From Clostridiales bacterium (GTDB lineage Bacteria > Bacillota > Clostridia > Christensenellales > UBA1242), in NCBI GenBank assembly GCA_918262735.1, contig CAKJYJ010000002.1, forward strand, positions 1 through 64,000: 64,000 nt of DNA, read 5' to 3'. Numbering within the stretch: the first letter of the stretch is position 1; every line of letters starts with the position of its first letter. Under the pieces are notes generated by a model. The model was not told the origin of the DNA and made no database searches. It saw only the letters and a program-made list of their open reading frames with translations. This document shows positions 28,977 through 37,352 of this stretch, piece by piece. Both the position numbers and the translations under genes were made by a program.

Positions 28977-29777
28977 TTATTTCAAAAATTTTGAAAAAAC
29001 CCAGTCTTGCATGCATGATGGCATAATAGATAACATTTTCATTTTTAGACTATTATTAATTTTGTAGAACTTTTTTGGTTTTTTGCTTGTTGCGGCTTTA
29101 ATATATGTTTTGGCAAAAATTTCTGCAGGTTTTGCTTTTTCTAGTTCGCCAGTCATCATTTTTTGCATTTTTGAAAGTGGCCTTTTATACATTTTTGTGT
29201 TGTTAACCATTTCATCAAATTGGTTTGTTACACCAGCTTGCATTTTTGTTTTGAATGCACCGGGTCTGATGCAAATAACCTTCACTCCAGAAGAAAGAAG
29301 TTCTCGCCTTAAACTGTCATTATAAAGCTCCACGGCGTGTTTACTGGTGCCATAGTAACCATGGAATGGAATTCCACAGATTTTTCCATATTCACTAGAA
29401 ATATTAATTATTCTTCCATTTGCATTTTTAATAAGAGGGAAGAACACCGCATTAATTTTATATGTTCCAAGCAAGTTAATTGCCATAATTTTATCAAGGG
29501 TGTTGATTGGGAGTTCAACAAGTGAGCCCAGCGTAACAATACCTGCAAAATTGGAAACAATGTCTAGTTTATCGGTTATAGATTTAACATAATTGTATGC
29601 AGAAACAATATCTTCATTTTTTGTTACATCCATTTTAATATAATGAAGATTGTTTTCAACTTTGTTAGCGTTATAAACAATATCGGCGCAAAAAATGGTG
29701 AAGTTTTTTTGTGTTAACTCTTTTATTGCTGCCTGGGCCAGTCCGCTGCTGGCTCCTCCTATAAAAGCATATTTCAT
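28977..29777 (-). CDS. short-chain dehydrogenase/reductase (SDR)
   Basis: 266 residues. N-terminal Rossmann motif 'IGGASSGLA' (Gly7-Gly12), 'NFAG' (~75-79), catalytic Ser128 in 'NISSEYG' and the YxxxK pair Tyr142/Lys146 in 'GYYGTSKHAVE', then 'IRPGAFKT'. This is the classical SDR arrangement for an NAD(P)H-dependent oxidoreductase. The long substrate-binding tail with 'KPAEIFAKTYIKAATSKKPKKFY' resembles SDRs acting on lipids or retinol-like substrates, but the substrate is not determinable. Start supported by GGAG; no operon partner. Confidence 0.88.
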   Translation of the reverse strand: MKYAFIGGASSGLAQAAIKELTQKNFTIFCADIVYNANKVENNLHYIKMDVTKNEDIVSAYNYVKSITDKLDIVSNFAGIVTLGSLVELPINTLDKIMAINLLGTYKINAVFFPLIKNANGRIINISSEYGKICGIPFHGYYGTSKHAVELYNDSLRRELLSSGVKVICIRPGAFKTKMQAGVTNQFDEMVNNTKMYKRPLSKMQKMMTGELEKAKPAEIFAKTYIKAATSKKPKKFYKINNSLKMKMLSIMPSCMQDWVFSKFLK

Positions 29778-29954
29778 TTGACTTCTCCATACTTTATTAT
29801 TTTTATTAACAAGGTAAATATACTACGCACAAAAATTTTTGGCAACAAAAAACACGGGTTAAATAAAAATTTTAATGCACCCAAGCCTTGCGGCGAGGGT
29901 GGGAGATGTAAACAAAACCAAATAATTTGCAAATAACAACAATTTATAAATAAA

Positions 29955-29983
29955 TTGACTTAAATGTACTGGTGTGGTATCTT
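29955..29983 (+). promoter_or_regulatory. promoter of the nucleosidase-like gene
   Basis: TTGACT (29955-29960), 17-nt spacer, TATCTT (29978-29983). Confidence 0.55.
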
Positions 29984-30003
29984 TTTAGCAAAGAGGTGAT
30001 TAT

Positions 30004-30450
30004 ATGTTGGTTGTTATTGCGTCCGATAATGAAAGAAAACTTGTTGAGGAGTTTGGTTATAGCGAATACCCAATTGTTGTTACCGGAATTGGCGGGGTTA
30101 ATGTTATTCGGGCACTAAAAAACATTTCAGTAGATGAGGAAATTGTGAATATTGGATATGCGGGGTCAAATCATCTTCCAATAGGGGAGATGGTGGTTGT
30201 TGGAATGTCGGCACTTTTGCATGAGTCCATAGATTATAAAGAGGAAATAAGTAAAACGGTTGACTATCCAACGAAACAAACAATCTGTTACACATCAACC
30301 GATTTTGTTACAAAAACAAATATTAAAGAGCCATGCGTTTTTGACATGGAGCTTGCATACATTTGCGCAATGTTTACAAAGGTTAAAGCAATAAAGGTTG
30401 TTAGTGATAATTTAGACATACACACATACGAAGAATGTGTTAAAGAGTAA
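30004..30450 (+). CDS. compact nucleoside phosphorylase/nucleosidase-like protein
   Basis: 148 residues; AGAGGTGA precedes the ATG. It has landmarks of the PNP/MTAN fold: 'VVTGIGGVNVIRAL' near the N-terminus, 'IVNIGYAGSN', 'VFDMELAYICAMF' (the Met-Glu that contacts ribose) and 'VVSDNLD' (catalytic Asp). Full MTA/SAH nucleosidases are ~230 residues, so this is a shortened version with most core motifs retained. It would cleave purine nucleosides such as methylthioadenosine if active. It stands alone, with a promoter and terminator. Confidence 0.7.
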   Translation: MLVVIASDNERKLVEEFGYSEYPIVVTGIGGVNVIRALKNISVDEEIVNIGYAGSNHLPIGEMVVVGMSALLHESIDYKEEISKTVDYPTKQTICYTSTDFVTKTNIKEPCVFDMELAYICAMFTKVKAIKVVSDNLDIHTYEECVKE

Positions 30451-30473
30451 TTTATTTTAATTGGTTAGAAACA

Positions 30474-30513
30474 AAAAATGCAAATCTTATATTGTTTTAG
30501 ATTTGCATTTTTG
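30474..30513 (+). terminator. rho-independent terminator
   Basis: AAATGCAAATCT (30476-30487) / AGATTTGCATTT (30499-30510), perfect 12-bp stem. Confidence 0.9.
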
Positions 30514-30593
30514 TATTATGTTTCAAATTTTTCAACAAATTTTAACATAAAATTAACTTTTTTTAATGTTTTTTTGCCAATTTTTGTAAAAAC

Positions 30594-30640
30594 CATTGGC
30601 GGGTGGGGATAAATAAAAATAGGACAACTTGTCCTATTTT
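30594..30640 (-). terminator. terminator with adjacent GGCGGG-GTGGG motif
   Basis: AAAATAGGACAA / TTGTCCTATTTT palindrome (about 30616-30640), just downstream of the minus-strand coiled-coil gene. The sequence TTGGCGGGTGGGGATAAATA next to it resembles motifs at 31.9, 33.0 and 35.0 kb. Confidence 0.7.
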
Positions 30641-30659
30641 GTTTCATAAATCCATAGAT

Positions 30660-31751
30660 TTATTTTGTTGCTTCTTCAACATTATTTAATTGTTTTTCAA
30701 TATATTTATAATTGTTATCAACAAATATAAATTCTGAACAACAATCTGCGAATTTACCGAAATTAACATATTTGTTAATATCAAACGTAATATTGTCGCT
30801 TGTTCGATCTGTAATGTTGTTTTCTTTAAAGTAATTATGTAAGTCGCAAGCATCTTTAAAAATTTGTGAGTTCTTGTTATTTTCCAAAAAGGTTAGCCAG
30901 TTGTAAGAAGCTTGTTTGTCTTTTTCCTGTTGTTCAAGAACTAAGTCTTTCATCAATGATTCTATTTTTTTATATTCACCAACAACATCAAGCAATTGAT
31001 TGTAAGTTCCGGCATTTATCATTAAGTTAATTTTTTGTAATTTATCTTCCAAATATTTTTTTTCATCTATTGCTTGAGTCTTTTCTATTTTTTTTAAACT
31101 TAACTCTGAATCTGTTTCTCTGTAGTCACGTGAACTAGCCTCGTATTTATACTTTAAATTATATACCCTATTTACATTTAAGTTTCTGAATATTGAATTT
31201 TCCGCTCTATTGTATTTTTTTAATGCTTTACTAAATAAAGCATTCTTTTGATTACGGGTGTTTTTTAAATTTTCTATATCTGCTTCTATACTTTTTTGAA
31301 GTATTTCATTATTGACAATTTGTTGCTTTATTTCTTCAATTTCAAAAGGCCTGTTGTCAAAAGTTAATTCATTTTCAGCTAAAAACTTTTTGTAATCTTC
31401 AACAATTGGTGTTAATTTTTTTATTTTAGCCAAACTGCAATATCTATATGCTCTATATTTTTTTAGTAAATTATTGAATTTTGTTAAATCTGGTTTTTTT
31501 GTTTTGAAAGCCGAAACGGTTTCTAAAATTTTGTTTTCTATCAAGGAATTTTTACGATTAAGTTTTTCAAGATTTAACATTTTTTGTTCCAATTCTCTTT
31601 TTTCTATTTCTTCTCTTTCTTGGCTTTCTTTTAATCGATTATTTTCTTCTTCAAGTTGCTCTAATTTTTTTTCCTGTTCTCTAATTTTCCTTGCTGTATC
31701 ATTATAACTCATCAATAGAATACCGGCAAGACCCATCCAATCAGTTTCCAT
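30660..31751 (-). CDS. coiled-coil protein of unknown function
   Basis: 363 residues with a short hydrophobic N-terminus ('WMGLAGILLM', ~5-14) that might be a weak membrane anchor. It then has long heptad-rich coiled coil (~20-75 'EQEKKLEQLEEENNRLKESQE', and again ~115-270). The C-terminal ~90 residues look globular ('YNWLTFLENNKNSQIFKDACDLHNYFKEN'). No enzyme motif seen. First of a run of minus-strand accessory genes before the serine recombinase, all flanked by terminator-linked repeats. It might sense or scaffold in a defence context; that is position-based inference. Confidence 0.55.
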   Translation of the reverse strand: METDWMGLAGILLMSYNDTARKIREQEKKLEQLEEENNRLKESQEREEIEKRELEQKMLNLEKLNRKNSLIENKILETVSAFKTKKPDLTKFNNLLKKYRAYRYCSLAKIKKLTPIVEDYKKFLAENELTFDNRPFEIEEIKQQIVNNEILQKSIEADIENLKNTRNQKNALFSKALKKYNRAENSIFRNLNVNRVYNLKYKYEASSRDYRETDSELSLKKIEKTQAIDEKKYLEDKLQKINLMINAGTYNQLLDVVGEYKKIESLMKDLVLEQQEKDKQASYNWLTFLENNKNSQIFKDACDLHNYFKENNITDRTSDNITFDINKYVNFGKFADCCSEFIFVDNNYKYIEKQLNNVEEATK

Positions 31752-31876
31752 ATAAAGCCCCCTTTTTTCTTATTATATAATCAAAGCTAGTTTTTGTCAA
31801 TATTTTTATATTATTATGGTCGGGTTTAATTAAAACGCTATCAAGGAGCAGCCTTAAATCTCGCAGATAAATAAAA

Positions 31877-31930
31877 AAAGTTGTTTCCAAGAAACAACTT
31901 TTGCTGGCAGAGTGGGTGATATCCAATCCT
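31877..31930 (-). repeat. terminator hairpin plus GAGTGGGT-ATCCA motif
   Basis: AAAGTTGTTTC (31877-31887) / GAAACAACTTT (31891-31901) perfect hairpin. The adjacent CTTTTGCTGGCAGAGTGGGT (ending 31917) and ATCCA match motifs at 33021-33052 and 34966-34997. It follows the protease gene on the minus strand. Confidence 0.6.
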
Positions 31931-31967
31931 AACCCTAAAATATATGTCGGTGCTGGGCGGGTGAGAA

Positions 31968-32828
31968 TTAATCTTTATTTGAATGTTTAATTAAATATTC
32001 TATTTTTTCTTCAATTAGTGGCAACATATCTTCAAATACTGATGATTTTAACACAAACCCTAAATTGTTTGGTAGTAAAATTTTTACAATTTGTGTTTCA
32101 TTCGTTTCACAAGATGACATTTTTGCTGTGGTTGTTTGTTTTGTAACTTCTTCCCATCCTCCATAAAAAATCCCTAATAAATATATTCTATTTCCTAAAA
32201 CTATAGAGTTTTTTGTTGTATATGATGTTTGATTGTATATAAATACTGGAGAGCCACTAGAACCATGAAATGATGCTAAATCTACTAAAAATTCAGGTTT
32301 GCCTTTAAAATTTAATTGTAAGGGCGTTGCTGTTAATCCTTGTCTAATAATAGGTTTATTATTATAATCATCCCAAATTCCTTGTGGATAGCCGATCATA
32401 ATAACATCTTCAATGTAACTCAAATCATCAATTTGGGTAGGGTTAGGTATTAAACTTTTATCTAGTGATAAAAAATATGGTTGTTTATTCCCACTAATAA
32501 ACAGTCTAGTATCATATGAAAAAATCAGTGCTGCTACATCAAAATTATTATGATAAACAATAAAATCTTGGCTATCTATATTAAAGTTTAATACATAACT
32601 TTCTAAATCTATTGGGTTAGCTTTTCCGTCATCTGCACAAAATAATAATTCTATTTTTTTATAATCTTTTATACAATGTTTGCATGTTAAGACAACCCTA
32701 ACAATCTTTCCATCATGTAATGTAAAGTTATATAAAAAACCTGTGGAGTGTTTTGTTTCTCCGTTCAAGGTATGATTAATTATTTTTGTTGTTGTATATA
32801 ATAGTTTTCTGTCTATTCTGTCTTCCAT
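31968..32828 (-). CDS. trypsin-like serine protease domain protein
   Basis: 286 residues. The catalytic triad of a chymotrypsin-fold protease is visible: His51 in 'VVLTCKHCIKD', Asp97 in 'NNFDVAALIF', Ser191 in 'SFHGSSGSPVF', with 'VIMIGYPQGIWDD' between as in trypsin_2 family proteins. No signal peptide or PDZ domain, so it should be cytoplasmic. Stand-alone intracellular trypsin-like domains of this type are frequent in defence and conflict loci, where they activate a partner by cleavage. RBS AAGGAG. Neighbours are a coiled-coil protein and HEPN-like proteins, which fits such a role but does not prove it. Confidence 0.75.
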   Translation of the reverse strand: MEDRIDRKLLYTTTKIINHTLNGETKHSTGFLYNFTLHDGKIVRVVLTCKHCIKDYKKIELLFCADDGKANPIDLESYVLNFNIDSQDFIVYHNNFDVAALIFSYDTRLFISGNKQPYFLSLDKSLIPNPTQIDDLSYIEDVIMIGYPQGIWDDYNNKPIIRQGLTATPLQLNFKGKPEFLVDLASFHGSSGSPVFIYNQTSYTTKNSIVLGNRIYLLGIFYGGWEEVTKQTTTAKMSSCETNETQIVKILLPNNLGFVLKSSVFEDMLPLIEEKIEYLIKHSNKD

Positions 32829-32888
32829 AATTATCTCCTTTGTTATTCAGGGCTATTATAACATATTTGTCATTATTTTCCAATAGCT

Positions 32889-33106
32889 GTAAAAAAAAGG
32901 AAGAACTTTATTCAAGTTCTTCATTTTTGACCATTTTCTCATCTCTTAATCACCATTCCAAAACAATCCCACATAAAGAAAAAGGCACACTCACCGAAAT
33001 TTTTAGTGTGTGTGCAGTTCGCTTTTGGCGGAAAGAGTGGGTATCCATAAAACTTTTTGCTAAACACCTTGTAAAATCTAGCTTTTCCCGACTTTTTATG
33101 AATAAC
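32889..33106 (-). repeat. ~220-bp dispersed repeat, copy 1
   Basis: About 85% identical by eye to 34836-35055. It contains on the minus strand GGATACCCACTC, a GCACAC/GTGTGC hairpin (around 32985-33015) and a terminator AAGAACTT / AAAGTTCTT with T-run at its end (around 32897-32920). Each copy lies directly downstream of a minus-strand gene. It could be a structured 3' UTR, a small RNA or a cassette boundary. Confidence 0.7.
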
Positions 33107-33565
33107 TTAGTTGTTTGCTATACCTTCAATAATATGTAAGAATAAAATTAGAAATTTTTCAGAATAATCAAAAGGATAATCCTCTTCAAATTGTTTGTTT
33201 TCATCTTCATAAATATATCTCCAAAACTCAAATCCGAGAGACATTTTATTTAAAAGTTCGTTAAATTCTACTGAATTTAATCCGTCAATACTCTTAGCTT
33301 CATTTGAAAACTTTTCTTCTATGGTATTTCTCAATTCAGTTGGAAGTTGATTGAATAATTCTTCAATACTATGTCCAAATGATGTAGTATCATTAGCTTT
33401 CAAAATTCTTTTTAAATATAATTCACATGCGAAGAAACCATTAACAAACGCAGGTATTGCAACAATTTGGTTTTTAGCATTTGCAGCAAAACAACGTTTG
33501 TATGCTTCATAAAAATCATCAGCAATTTCAATTTGTTTTATTTCACAACCACGTATTTTTATCAT
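33107..33565 (-). CDS. HEPN-like small protein
   Basis: 152 residues, predominantly helical. The segment 'AIPAFVNGFFACELYLKRILKAND' followed by 'FGHSIEELFNQLP' is typical of HEPN-fold proteins. The RxxxxH ribonuclease motif is not obvious, so it may be a non-catalytic HEPN. GGAG precedes the ATG. It lies 160 nt after a second HEPN-type gene on the same strand, and the two are bracketed by the ~220-bp repeats, making a cassette-like unit. Suggested role: partner or antagonist of its neighbour. Confidence 0.5.
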   Translation of the reverse strand: MIKIRGCEIKQIEIADDFYEAYKRCFAANAKNQIVAIPAFVNGFFACELYLKRILKANDTTSFGHSIEELFNQLPTELRNTIEEKFSNEAKSIDGLNSVEFNELLNKMSLGFEFWRYIYEDENKQFEEDYPFDYSEKFLILFLHIIEGIANN

Positions 33566-33725
33566 AACTCATCTCCGATTATTAAAATTTATATATTTTT
33601 ATTTAAAGTCTTAGTGCATTCAAAATTAAAAGCAATCCAAAAGCAATGCTATTAATGTATTTTTCGCAATAAATAAATCTTTTACTATTTCCAATTTGTC
33701 GTATTCTCTATAACGTTTTAAAAAC

Positions 33726-34757
33726 TTAAAAATTATAATTAGGTTTGAATTTGTATTTTTTGCCAAATAAATTATAAAGCCTATTTGAAGCTTCAATAAT
33801 ATTTAAATAAAAATTGTTGACATCATAGTCCGTTATAGTTGAATCTATAAAACCATCATGTACTATTTGATTTCTTAGTGTTATTATATTATCTATATCG
33901 TCAAACAGACAAATTCTTTTTCTACAATAGGGTTTTCGAAATATAGTATTTACCTCTAACGCTAAAGTTTTATCTAATTTTTGAAAATTGCTTATAATGT
34001 TTCTTGGCCTTTGAAAAGAAAATTTGTTTACAATACATTCTTCAATTGTTAGATTTTCATTTTTGATTTGTAGTAGATCATCATTTGATAGATTATCAGT
34101 TTTTAATAATTTATTATCAATTCTACTAGCATACTTAAAAATTGAAAGGAAACAATTTTTCACATAATTTTCCCAAGCACCAATAATATAAGGCAACTGA
34201 ATATTATTAGACACAACATAAGGCTTTAATGAGTTTAATTCAGGTAAATTATCTAATTTATTACTATATAATATACTATCACTTGAACTTTTTTCTAGTG
34301 TTTTGTTTATATAATCAGAATATATTTTTATAGGTAACAAAGCATTATGTAACTTCCATCTCTGTATGTAAAGTGACATAGCAATAGGGGTTGTTTCTTC
34401 ACTTCCTTCATTAATATTAAAGTATCTGTTTTTTCCATAATCAGATTCAAAATAGCCACCAAAAAAACTTCTAATCATTTTTATGGTAAGATTTTGTTGT
34501 TTTATTTCTAAGTGACTTCTTCCAGCTCTTGTTCTTGTTTCTACTTCAATTTTATCATTTACTATTTTCGATATGTATAGTTCTATGCCTACATAAGTTA
34601 AATCCTGTTTTTCTGGTGTCCATATATAGCATTTTTGATATGTGTTTTTTAATTCTTTTTCTAGGCGAACTTCTTTATAGCCTAATTTTTCTATAATCCA
34701 AATTAAATTACTAATTTTTGTTGTTGCAGATATGTAGTTAGTGGAACTCAAACTCAT
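33726..34757 (-). CDS. HEPN-domain protein with RxxxxH motif
   Basis: 343 residues. The C-terminal ~150 residues carry 'DIDNIITLRNQIVHDGF', giving Arg295-Asn296-x3-His300, the conserved ribonuclease motif of HEPN domains (RNxxxH). The N-terminal ~110 residues are a separate mixed alpha/beta domain ('TYVGIELYISKIVNDKIEVETRTRAGRS') I cannot assign. HEPN RNases are typical effectors of toxin-antitoxin, abortive infection and other defence systems. RBS AAGGAG. It sits between two ~220-bp repeats next to a serine recombinase, which suggests horizontal acquisition. A possible target RNA is unknown. Confidence 0.6.
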   Translation of the reverse strand: MSLSSTNYISATTKISNLIWIIEKLGYKEVRLEKELKNTYQKCYIWTPEKQDLTYVGIELYISKIVNDKIEVETRTRAGRSHLEIKQQNLTIKMIRSFFGGYFESDYGKNRYFNINEGSEETTPIAMSLYIQRWKLHNALLPIKIYSDYINKTLEKSSSDSILYSNKLDNLPELNSLKPYVVSNNIQLPYIIGAWENYVKNCFLSIFKYASRIDNKLLKTDNLSNDDLLQIKNENLTIEECIVNKFSFQRPRNIISNFQKLDKTLALEVNTIFRKPYCRKRICLFDDIDNIITLRNQIVHDGFIDSTITDYDVNNFYLNIIEASNRLYNLFGKKYKFKPNYNF

Positions 34758-34835
34758 TTAATTCATGACTCCTTTTATTAAATTAATAACTACATTATAA
34801 CACGAATTTTACCAATTGTACATTTTATAATAATA

Positions 34836-35060
34836 AAAAAATGGAGAACTTTATTTCAAGTTCTTTATTTTTGACCATCTTCTTATCTCTTAATCACCAT
34901 GCCAAAGCAATCCCACATAAAGAAAAAAGCACACTCACCAAAATTTTTAGTGTGTGTGCAATTCTCTCTTGGCGGGAAAAGTGGGTATCCATAAAACTTT
35001 TTGCTAAAAACCCCGTAAATTCAAGCTTTCCCAGACTTTTTATGTTTAACATTTTAGCAT
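34836..35060 (-). repeat. ~220-bp dispersed repeat, copy 2
   Basis: Second copy of the element at 32889-33106, with the same GTGGGTATCCATAAAAC motif (34981-34997), GCACAC/GTGTGC hairpin and minus-strand terminator GAACTTGAAATAAAGTTC near 34842-34864. It lies immediately downstream of the recombinase gene on the minus strand. Confidence 0.7.
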
Positions 35061-35097
35061 AAAATTAAAAAAATATCTAGCTTTTTAGCCAGATATT

Positions 35098-36594
35098 TTA
35101 TATTTTTAGTTCAACTTTTGCATCTTTCAATATAGCAGTTGAATTGTTGTTTGCTGGTATTGGCAACTGTGTTTTTTCTTCATAGAAGTTTATATCAAAA
35201 CTCTCTTTATCTTTGTTGTTTGAATAGTTGCAATAGATTTCAACTTTATCATCAAATAACACAATCTTTTTTACAAGTAAATTAACTAAAATTTCGGCGT
35301 TTTGTTCTAATGCTTTTTTAATAAATTTTACAATCTCATTTTTGGTTGTATCAAGTTTTGTCTTAGATTGCTCAATTATTATTTGTTCTGAAACTAAACT
35401 TTCTTTATCTTCAAGTTCTTTTAATCTTTGTGTTGTTGTACTTGTGATGACACCTTGTTCAATAGCAGATATAATATTGTTTTTTGATTTTTCAATCTTT
35501 TCTTTTTCTTGCAATAGTAAATTCAAAACTGAGTGATTTGACATTCTTTTTTCGTGAGCATCTAAAATCTTGTCTGCGAATAAGTTTATTACATCATCAT
35601 TTTCAAAAGCTTTTAATAAAGCATTTATAACAACATCTTCCAAAGCTTCTTTTCTTACTGCTTTTTTACAACAAGTTTTCTTCAAATACTTTCCAGAGCA
35701 ACTATAATATCTTTTTACATCTTTTTTGCGAGATGAACCTGTTATACCATTGATAGTCCTACCACAATATCCACAAATCATTTTCTTTCTTAGTAGATAT
35801 TTAACAAATGGGGAATGACTACCATATCTGTTTCCATCATTTTTAAGTTGCACTAACTTAAACAATTCATCTGGAACAATTTTAGGATATATGTCAGTAA
35901 ACACTTCATCATTGTAGTGATAAACACCTGAATATTTTTCATTTTGCAATATTCTATGGATAGTATTTTTTGCAAATGGTTTGCCACGATTAAGTATTCC
36001 TTTTTCAGTAAGTTCTTTTATAATGTCTTTAACATAAACATTGTTCGCATATCTTTCATATATCAATCTAACAATTTCTGCTTTATCTTCGTCAATGACA
36101 ACTTTCTTGCCATCTTTTTTATAGCCATAAAGCATATAACCACCTGTGTAATTTCCTTTTTGTCGTGTTTCATTCATACCACGCTTAACTTTTTGTGAAA
36201 GTTCTGCTGAATAATACTCAGCCATTCCTTCAAGTAAACTTTCCAAAATAATTCCTTCTGGGGTATCAGGTATATTTTCCATTGCTGATATAAGTTTAAT
36301 GCCATTGTTTTTCAATGTGTGTTTATTCATTGCAAGTTCATACTTGTTTCTTCCAAATCTGTCAATCTTATAAACAAGAACATAATCCCAAGCTCTTTTA
36401 TTGCTATCTTTAAGCATTCTTTGAAAATCAGTTCTTTTGTCATTTGTTCCAGTCATAGCTCTGTCAATATATGTATCAACTATAACTATGTCATTTCTTT
36501 CTGCATACTCATTACATACACGAAGCTGACCTTCAATAGATTGTTCAGTTTGTCTTTCACTAGAATATCTTGCATAAATTACTGCTGTTTTCAT
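35098..36594 (-). CDS. large serine recombinase (integrase)
   Basis: 498 residues. The N-terminal resolvase domain has the catalytic Ser11 in 'YARYSSERQ', plus 'YIDRAMTGTNDKRTDFQRML' and 'YKIDRFGRN'. A Recombinase domain follows (~160-270 'GGYMLYGYKK', 'GILNRGKPFAKNTIHRILQNEKYSGVY'). Then comes a zinc ribbon ('MICGYCGRTINGIT...YYSCSG...KKTCCKKAV') and a coiled coil. This is the size and order of integrases that mobilise phages and ICEs of Bacillota. GGAGG precedes the ATG. It is transcribed away from the phage operon starting at 37101, and its upstream region carries the motif CTTCCTTACAA also found before two phage promoters. Probably integrates and excises the neighbouring element. Confidence 0.93.
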   Translation of the reverse strand: MKTAVIYARYSSERQTEQSIEGQLRVCNEYAERNDIVIVDTYIDRAMTGTNDKRTDFQRMLKDSNKRAWDYVLVYKIDRFGRNKYELAMNKHTLKNNGIKLISAMENIPDTPEGIILESLLEGMAEYYSAELSQKVKRGMNETRQKGNYTGGYMLYGYKKDGKKVVIDEDKAEIVRLIYERYANNVYVKDIIKELTEKGILNRGKPFAKNTIHRILQNEKYSGVYHYNDEVFTDIYPKIVPDELFKLVQLKNDGNRYGSHSPFVKYLLRKKMICGYCGRTINGITGSSRKKDVKRYYSCSGKYLKKTCCKKAVRKEALEDVVINALLKAFENDDVINLFADKILDAHEKRMSNHSVLNLLLQEKEKIEKSKNNIISAIEQGVITSTTTQRLKELEDKESLVSEQIIIEQSKTKLDTTKNEIVKFIKKALEQNAEILVNLLVKKIVLFDDKVEIYCNYSNNKDKESFDINFYEEKTQLPIPANNNSTAILKDAKVELKI

Positions 36595-36599
36595 TTATT

Positions 36600-37027
36600 T
36601 CCTCCAAATTAAATTTATATTTAGAGTTTAAGATGCAATTTTTGATTTTGTAAGGAAGTGGTGCAACAGTTTTTGACAAGTTTAGAGTCAATCTTTGACT
36701 TGTTTTTGCCAAGTTGTGAATATCTAATACCAAGTAAAACCCAAACAACATATTAAACTCCTTTTTGTCGATTTCTTTTTTTCGACACCACGAAAAAAAT
36801 CAGGTAAGAAATAAGATGTCAAAGATAAAAGAAAAAAATATTGCGTTGAGTTTTTATTGATTAAAGTTTTAAGCTATATTTTTTTCCTTTGACAGATTAG
36901 AGATTACCTGATACCAGCAACTACGAAAAAAAACTTAATGTCTTTCGTTTAATATGTTTCTAACTTGGCATTAGTTGGCATTTACTTCCTTTTTATTTCC
37001 TTTTGTTATTCAAACACTCTCCATACA
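36600..37027. promoter_or_regulatory. divergent control region between recombinase and phage operon
   Basis: No ORF of note. On the minus strand the motif GCACCACTTCCTTACAA is at 36648-36664, upstream of the recombinase. TTGACAAGT / TTGACTTGT units lie near 36675-36715. A large inverted repeat pairs ATCAGGTAA (36799-36807) and TGTCAAAG (36817-36824) with CTTTGACA (36887-36894) and TTACCTGAT (36904-36912), at equal spacing. These could be operators, recombination sites or origin elements. Confidence 0.6.
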
Positions 37028-37080
37028 CTACACGCACACTTCCTTACAATCTTGAAAAAATGGTTGTATAGTGTTTGTGT
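37028..37080 (+). promoter_or_regulatory. phage promoter with shared upstream motif (copy A)
   Basis: GCACACTTCCTTACAATCT (37034-37052) followed by TTGAAA and TATAGT (about 37067-37072). The whole ~53 nt is ~75% identical to 39135-39187. Confidence 0.65.
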
Positions 37081-37100
37081 CTAGACAAAAAGGAGATTTT

Positions 37101-37274
37101 ATGGATGAAATAAAAGTAAAGAAAAACGACTTAAATCTAAAAGTTTATATTGATAAAATAGATTTTTCTTTAATATCAAATGTAGATTTAGATTTAATAA
37201 TCAAAAAAATTGAACCAGATGTTTTTGCTATGATCCAAAAGAAAAGACAAAAAAGGCAACAAAAAATGTCATAG
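37101..37274 (+). CDS. small early phage protein
   Basis: 57 residues from the ATG at 37101, preceded by AAAAAGGAG; a frame opening at 37071 lies inside the promoter. Acidic and hydrophobic in the middle ('IDFSLISNVDLDLIIKKIEPD') with a very basic C-terminus ('QKKRQKRQQKMS'). No known domain. First gene after the motif-A promoter and immediately upstream of the repressor gene, so it may be a regulator. Confidence 0.55.
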   Translation: MDEIKVKKNDLNLKVYIDKIDFSLISNVDLDLIIKKIEPDVFAMIQKKRQKRQQKMS

Positions 37275-37278
37275 ATGC

Positions 37279-37328
37279 TTGACTTATGAAAATTTGTGTT
37301 GTATAATTCTATCGTTAGCAAATGCTAA
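37279..37328 (+). promoter_or_regulatory. promoter and operator of the LexA-like gene
   Basis: TTGACT (37279-37284), 17-nt spacer, TATAAT (37302-37307), then the palindrome TTAGCAAATGCTAA (37315-37328) covering the expected transcription start. Suggests autorepression. Confidence 0.7.
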
Positions 37329-37352
37329 TGATAAAGTTTAGGAGATACACAA

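Noticed and set aside
32840..33139. Plus-strand ORFs in both ~220-bp repeats (32840-33139, 34841-35062) encoding similar peptides
   Set aside because: Similarity follows from the DNA repeat; no ribosome site, and the region holds minus-strand terminators and a hairpin.
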